From: a virus | Strand: one strand, 5' to 3' | Virus record (IMG/VR): IMGVR_UViG_3300026484_000017 | Location: 1-42,390 of that record | Length of the DNA: 42,390 bases | Shown here: positions 39,531 to 42,390 of the stretch, piece after piece | Position numbering within the stretch: position 1 is the stretch's first letter | Layout of the letters: every line of letters begins with the position of its first letter | Notes under the pieces: model-generated | The model's input: only the letters and a program-made list of their open reading frames with translations | Databases searched by the model: none | Told to the model about the DNA's origin: nothing | Position numbers and translations under genes: made by a program

Positions 39531-40931
39531 TTAACTTAATGCGTACTGAATACCGAGATTAGCTATTGCACCATACATTTGGTTCTTAGAATTATCCTCG
39601 GCTATATCTTTGTTACTATCTATCATAGCTTGGTTATTTAACATATTGCTAGTATTAGTATAGGCATCGTTTAATTGTGCCTGTATCCCTTGAGCTTGAC
39701 CAGTACCTATTTTCAAGAAATTAGATTGTTGGTCAGCCACCATCTGTGGAGCTAATGTATGTGCTGTAGCCTTATCTCTGGCTGCACCCATAGCTAAATC
39801 TGTTTGTGCCTGAACCCAAGCACCACTGTCAGATAATCCTCTCTGTTCCATAGCATCACTAAGCTCTCTAGTTTGTTGTTGATAAGCATTTTGTATATCT
39901 ATAACGCTCTTAGCTTCATAGCTATCTGGTGTCAGTGTACTATAATAATCTGATAGGTTTTCCTCTATAGGTTTATATATAGCATCCCAAGACTCTTGTT
40001 TATCCTTAGCCATTTGTAACTGTTCAGCATTTAGCTGTTCTTGGGTCATACCTTCATCCCCATACTTATCATCAATAGTTTGCTCTCTTACCATAGGGGT
40101 AACTGTACCATCATTAGAACTGAAACCTACAGAATAACTCTCCCCTGATAATAATCCACTATACTCATCATCACTAAGAGATATACTGTTTGAGCTATTT
40201 ATAGAGTCTTCCATAGCCCCTATACTATCTGCCACCGTTGATGCAGACTGAGGATTTTCATAAGTATGAATTTGCCCCCCTGCCCAATAACCAACAACAG
40301 TACCTATTGGACCAAACACAAGACCACCTATGGCAGCTCCCAGTTTTGAGGCTGCCTTAGTTTGAGCTTCTTCTTTAGCTTTTGTAGCTTCACTAGCCTC
40401 TGTAAATGATTGGGTAGTTTCTTTACCTGTGTCTGGGTCAAACGAAGTAACAGTAGATAACCCAGTAACAGCATCATAAGTCTGTGTAACATCAGTAGTA
40501 GCATCATAGCTAAACAAATTACCATTTACATCCCTAGTGGTATAACTACCATCTAGGCCAACTGTAGTAGTTACTCCCTCATTTGTAAATGTCCCCGACA
40601 TTACTCCAGAGTCCTCTGAACTACCGAGGCCATCTGATGTATTAGATATCCCATCAAGCCCAGTACCGTCAGAATTGAACCCTGTTCCAAGTTCAGCATC
40701 CTCTTCATTATAACCTATCCCATAATCTCCAAGGCCATCTTCACTATTGTTATCATTGGTTGAAGAGGTATCTGCACTAGGGTCACCATAACCGTAGTCT
40801 ATGCCGTCAACACCTTCTCCATAGCCTCCCATAGAGGCAAATCCCCCATCACCCCCGAAGCTATCATCTCCATCACCTTCCCATCTAAAGCCGGGAAAAC
40901 CTGCAGTTCTTATTGTATCCCTAATATTCAT
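39531..40931 (-). CDS. Structural protein with acidic Gly/Asp-rich N-terminus and glycine-zipper segment
   Basis: 466 residues. Residues about 15-110 are an acidic, Gly/Asp/Ser-rich low-complexity region (GDGDDSFGGDGGFASMGGYG). Beta-type repeats follow (about 110-180). A glycine-zipper hydrophobic stretch, KLGAAIGGLVFGPIGTVVGYWAGG, lies near residues 193-218 and could cross a membrane. A helical C-terminus (YQQQTRELSDAMEQRGLSDS, ARDKATAHTLAPQMVADQQS) resembles podoviral internal/ejection proteins. It may help form the DNA channel across the host envelope; this is inference. A promoter candidate lies just upstream. Confidence 0.62.
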   Translation of the reverse strand: MNIRDTIRTAGFPGFRWEGDGDDSFGGDGGFASMGGYGEGVDGIDYGYGDPSADTSSTNDNNSEDGLGDYGIGYNEEDAELGTGFNSDGTGLDGISNTSDGLGSSEDSGVMSGTFTNEGVTTTVGLDGSYTTRDVNGNLFSYDATTDVTQTYDAVTGLSTVTSFDPDTGKETTQSFTEASEATKAKEEAQTKAASKLGAAIGGLVFGPIGTVVGYWAGGQIHTYENPQSASTVADSIGAMEDSINSSNSISLSDDEYSGLLSGESYSVGFSSNDGTVTPMVREQTIDDKYGDEGMTQEQLNAEQLQMAKDKQESWDAIYKPIEENLSDYYSTLTPDSYEAKSVIDIQNAYQQQTRELSDAMEQRGLSDSGAWVQAQTDLAMGAARDKATAHTLAPQMVADQQSNFLKIGTGQAQGIQAQLNDAYTNTSNMLNNQAMIDSNKDIAEDNSKNQMYGAIANLGIQYALS

Positions 40932-40950
40932 TATTTATATCCTTTATATA

Positions 40951-40973
40951 ATTATATCTAAATTTTGTTTAAA
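40951..40973 (-). promoter_or_regulatory. Candidate late promoter before the ejection/portal genes
   Basis: On the minus strand TTTAAA (40968-40973), eleven bases, TATAAT (40951-40956), the same spacing as the other promoters. Transcription would start only a few bases before the AAAGGA site of the 466-residue gene. The surrounding AT-richness makes chance occurrence possible. Confidence 0.4.
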
Positions 40974-40979
40974 CTAATA

Positions 40980-41669
40980 TTAATAATAATCTTTATCAAT
41001 CTTCATTATATATGCAATAGCATAGTATGGAGGTACATACTGATGAGTATGCCCATCACCATTACCGGTGCTACCAGAGTTTGGATGGTCATAATCCAAG
41101 TTTTTCTCTGTTATACTAGTATCGTGGTCATCATTATCAGATACATTTACTATCTTACTACTCCAGCTATATTGTCTAGGTATAAGAGTACGAGTAAAGC
41201 TATGAGTATGCGAAGGTAATTCATTAACTTTAAGAATATGCTCTTCGGTATCAAAGGTTCCCTCTGTATTGATAGTAGTATCACTAGTACCTCCTATCGC
41301 TATCTCTACATCATTATCATCAGCATCCTTGTAGGTACCAGCACCCAATATAAATCTAAGTGTTAAGTCTGGAGTTTCTATATCCTTACCATTCCTTAGC
41401 TTTACAGTTTGTCCATTACATATGTACCAGTGCTCTGGGACATCTTCCTCCTTCCCAGACCACATAACTATTGAAAATTGAGGTATAGATACTCTATCTA
41501 TATACCTCTTTATCTTATGCCATTGAACATTATTTGAAATAGCTATCTCAGACTTAACTTTCGATATGCTTGCATTATTGTTGTACTTCTCCCTATTTCC
41601 TATATCAATCTTATTAATCTTATGTTTTAAAGCTAGTATTTCTCTATTTACTAATTCTCTACCTACCAT
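40980..41669 (-). CDS. Tail-collar domain fibre protein
   Basis: 229 residues. After a short N-terminal helix (EILALKHKINKIDIGNREKY) comes the phage tail-collar domain: SIVMWSGKEEDVPEHWYICNGQ (about 87-108), TPDLTLRFILGAG, NELPSHTHSF and GDGHTHQYVPPYYAIAYIMKI at the end. The HxH pairs are the metal-binding motif of T4 gp12-like short fibres. It probably trimerises and contacts the host surface. It overlaps the nozzle stop by 11 bases, so the two are translated together. Confidence 0.85.
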   Translation of the reverse strand: MVGRELVNREILALKHKINKIDIGNREKYNNNASISKVKSEIAISNNVQWHKIKRYIDRVSIPQFSIVMWSGKEEDVPEHWYICNGQTVKLRNGKDIETPDLTLRFILGAGTYKDADDNDVEIAIGGTSDTTINTEGTFDTEEHILKVNELPSHTHSFTRTLIPRQYSWSSKIVNVSDNDDHDTSITEKNLDYDHPNSGSTGNGDGHTHQYVPPYYAIAYIMKIDKDYY

Positions 41670-42390
41670 TTGTTTGCCTTTCTAGGGGGTTTATCTCTAT
41701 TTCATATACTTTACCTTTAGTACCTATTATCTCAATACGTATATAGTAAGCTCTGCTTAAGGCAGAATTTAATAGTATCTCATCAACTTTAAAAGTATCA
41801 CTATTTAATTCCACTGTCTTAACAACTGCACCATCCAAATATAGTTTAAATGTTAATTCTCCCTTATAAGCTATAATGAAACTCTTAAACATTTTATGAT
41901 GTGTTATACTTAAAGGAATTGTATCACTTATATAACCACCTTCTGTCTTATTAAGTTTTATAGTTGAGCCATTAACATTTATTAAGTCAATAAATTTCTC
42001 TGTATCATAAAATGCTCCAGCTTTACTAATATTGCTTTCATCGTAACTATTATAGTTAATATCGTAAATCTTACCACTTGTTACCGTTTGCTTAAACTTA
42101 ATAGTTTTACATACCTCATCGTTAAGGTCTATTTGTTCGGTAGATAAGGAACTAGTATTACTTAAGTTAAGAGTCTTATAAACTACATCATCTAATAAGA
42201 TTTCCAAAGTTATTGAACCCTTATAAGTTATATAGAAGTCCCTAATAATGTTATCACTATAAGTACTTAAAGGAATTGTATCACTTATATAACCACCTTC
42301 TGTCTTATTAAGTTTTATAGTTGAGCCATTAACATTTATTAAGTCAATAAATTTCTCTGTATCATAAAATGCTCCAGCTTTACTAATATT
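41659..42390 (-). CDS. Tail nozzle protein, C-terminal 243 residues (runs off right edge)
   Basis: The frame is open from base 42390 to the stop at 41659-41661, so there is no need for the TTG at 42205-42207 as a start; translation enters from outside the window. The chain holds the end of one tail module, one full 119-residue module (DTIPLSTYSDNI... to ...GGYIS) and a final shorter module (DTIPLSITHHKMFKSFIIAY...EIEINPLERQTNGR) that resembles an early module of the left-edge part (NHKMFDNIKVDAEGDLTITI). Joined to 1-2132 through the shared 104 bp the frame is kept. The joined protein would have at least 881 residues, or about 1000 with the extra module that the right edge implies. Confidence 0.8.
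   Translation of the reverse strand, partial: NISKAGAFYDTEKFIDLINVNGSTIKLNKTEGGYISDTIPLSTYSDNIIRDFYITYKGSITLEILLDDVVYKTLNLSNTSSLSTEQIDLNDEVCKTIKFKQTVTSGKIYDINYNSYDESNISKAGAFYDTEKFIDLINVNGSTIKLNKTEGGYISDTIPLSITHHKMFKSFIIAYKGELTFKLYLDGAVVKTVELNSDTFKVDEILLNSALSRAYYIRIEIIGTKGKVYEIEINPLERQTNGR
41907..42033. repeat. 127-bp direct repeat, inner copy (357-bp period)
   Basis: Identical to 42264-42390, the last 127 bases of the window. The offset is 357 bases, which is 119 codons, so the two lie in frame in consecutive tail modules. Confidence 0.93.
42173..42276. repeat. Copy B of 104-bp repeat shared with the left end
   Basis: Identical to bases 1-104. It encodes the same part of a tail module; the context beyond 42276 is the 357-bp module family and not the sequence found after base 104. 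Confidence 0.9.
42264..42390. repeat. 127-bp direct repeat, terminal copy
   Basis: Matches 41907-42033 base for base up to the last base of the window, so the true length of this copy is not known. The window ends inside the repeat. Confidence 0.93.

Noticed and set aside
40328-40525. 65-residue Leu-rich minus-strand frame
   Set aside because: Out-of-frame shadow within the 466-residue structural gene, with no ribosome site.
42205-42207. TTG start for a 182-residue tail protein
   Set aside because: The frame stays open through the window edge and the residues upstream continue the repeated module, so this is an internal codon.

Overview
The window holds almost the whole genome of a virulent, short-tailed (podovirus-type) dsDNA phage. 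It is strongly AT-rich and favours AGA and ATA codons. There is no integrase, partition system or excisionase and no phage RNA polymerase, so transcription must depend on the host enzyme. Terminase, P22-like portal, capsid, scaffold, adaptor, nozzle, tailspike and ejection-type genes define the virion. The lysozyme is of the GH24 type and a membrane-anchored coiled-coil protein sits in the lysis cassette, which fits a Gram-negative host. Seven start sites share TTTAAW-N11-TATAAT and most lack a normal -35 box. As I recall it, this resembles the published Campylobacter sigma-70 promoter, so a Campylobacterota host is my best guess. That is inference, not proof.

Layout. Two divergent blocks leave a control region at 11072-11619. 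Leftward (minus) is one late block: small and large terminase, scaffold, major capsid, decoration-like protein, adaptor, tailspike, lysis cassette (coiled-coil membrane protein, holin, endolysin, phospholipase-like protein) and nozzle. The block runs off the left edge and resumes at the right edge with the nozzle C-terminus, tail-collar fibre, two ejection-type proteins, portal and a large internal protein, ending at a convergent terminator near 33950. Both window ends lie inside one gene, the nozzle, in a 357-bp (119-residue) tandem module. The molecule is therefore circular or circularly permuted in the assembly, and at least about 139 bp of repeat is missing between the ends.

Rightward (plus, 11620-33953) is the early and middle block. 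It starts with an early protein that has a paralogue at 18550. Next comes a likely replication origin (12466-12931) with a perfect DnaA box, seven exact iterons alternating at 28 and 21 bp, flanking inverted repeats and an AT-rich tract. Replication genes follow: primase-polymerase/SF3 helicase, a run of tiny genes, Dda/RecD-like helicase, ssDNA-binding protein, family A polymerase, flap exonuclease, DnaQ exonuclease and ATP-dependent ligase. A large nucleotide set follows: a ThyA-fold enzyme with an Asp where thymidylate synthases have the dUMP-reading Asn, a C5-cytosine methyltransferase, MazG, ThyX, dCMP deaminase and class Ia ribonucleotide reductase. A Tad2-domain protein (predicted anti-Thoeris), a VRR-NUC nuclease and an SF2 helicase complete the block.

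Working together: host DnaA or an iteron-binding phage protein may open the origin, and prim-pol/helicase, SSB and PolA replicate the genome. RNR, dCMP deaminase and ThyX feed dTTP, while the ThyA-like enzyme may divert dCMP to a 5-substituted form. The most promising points are the homogenised nozzle repeats at the contig ends, the structured origin, the shared promoter family and the possible cytosine-modification route.
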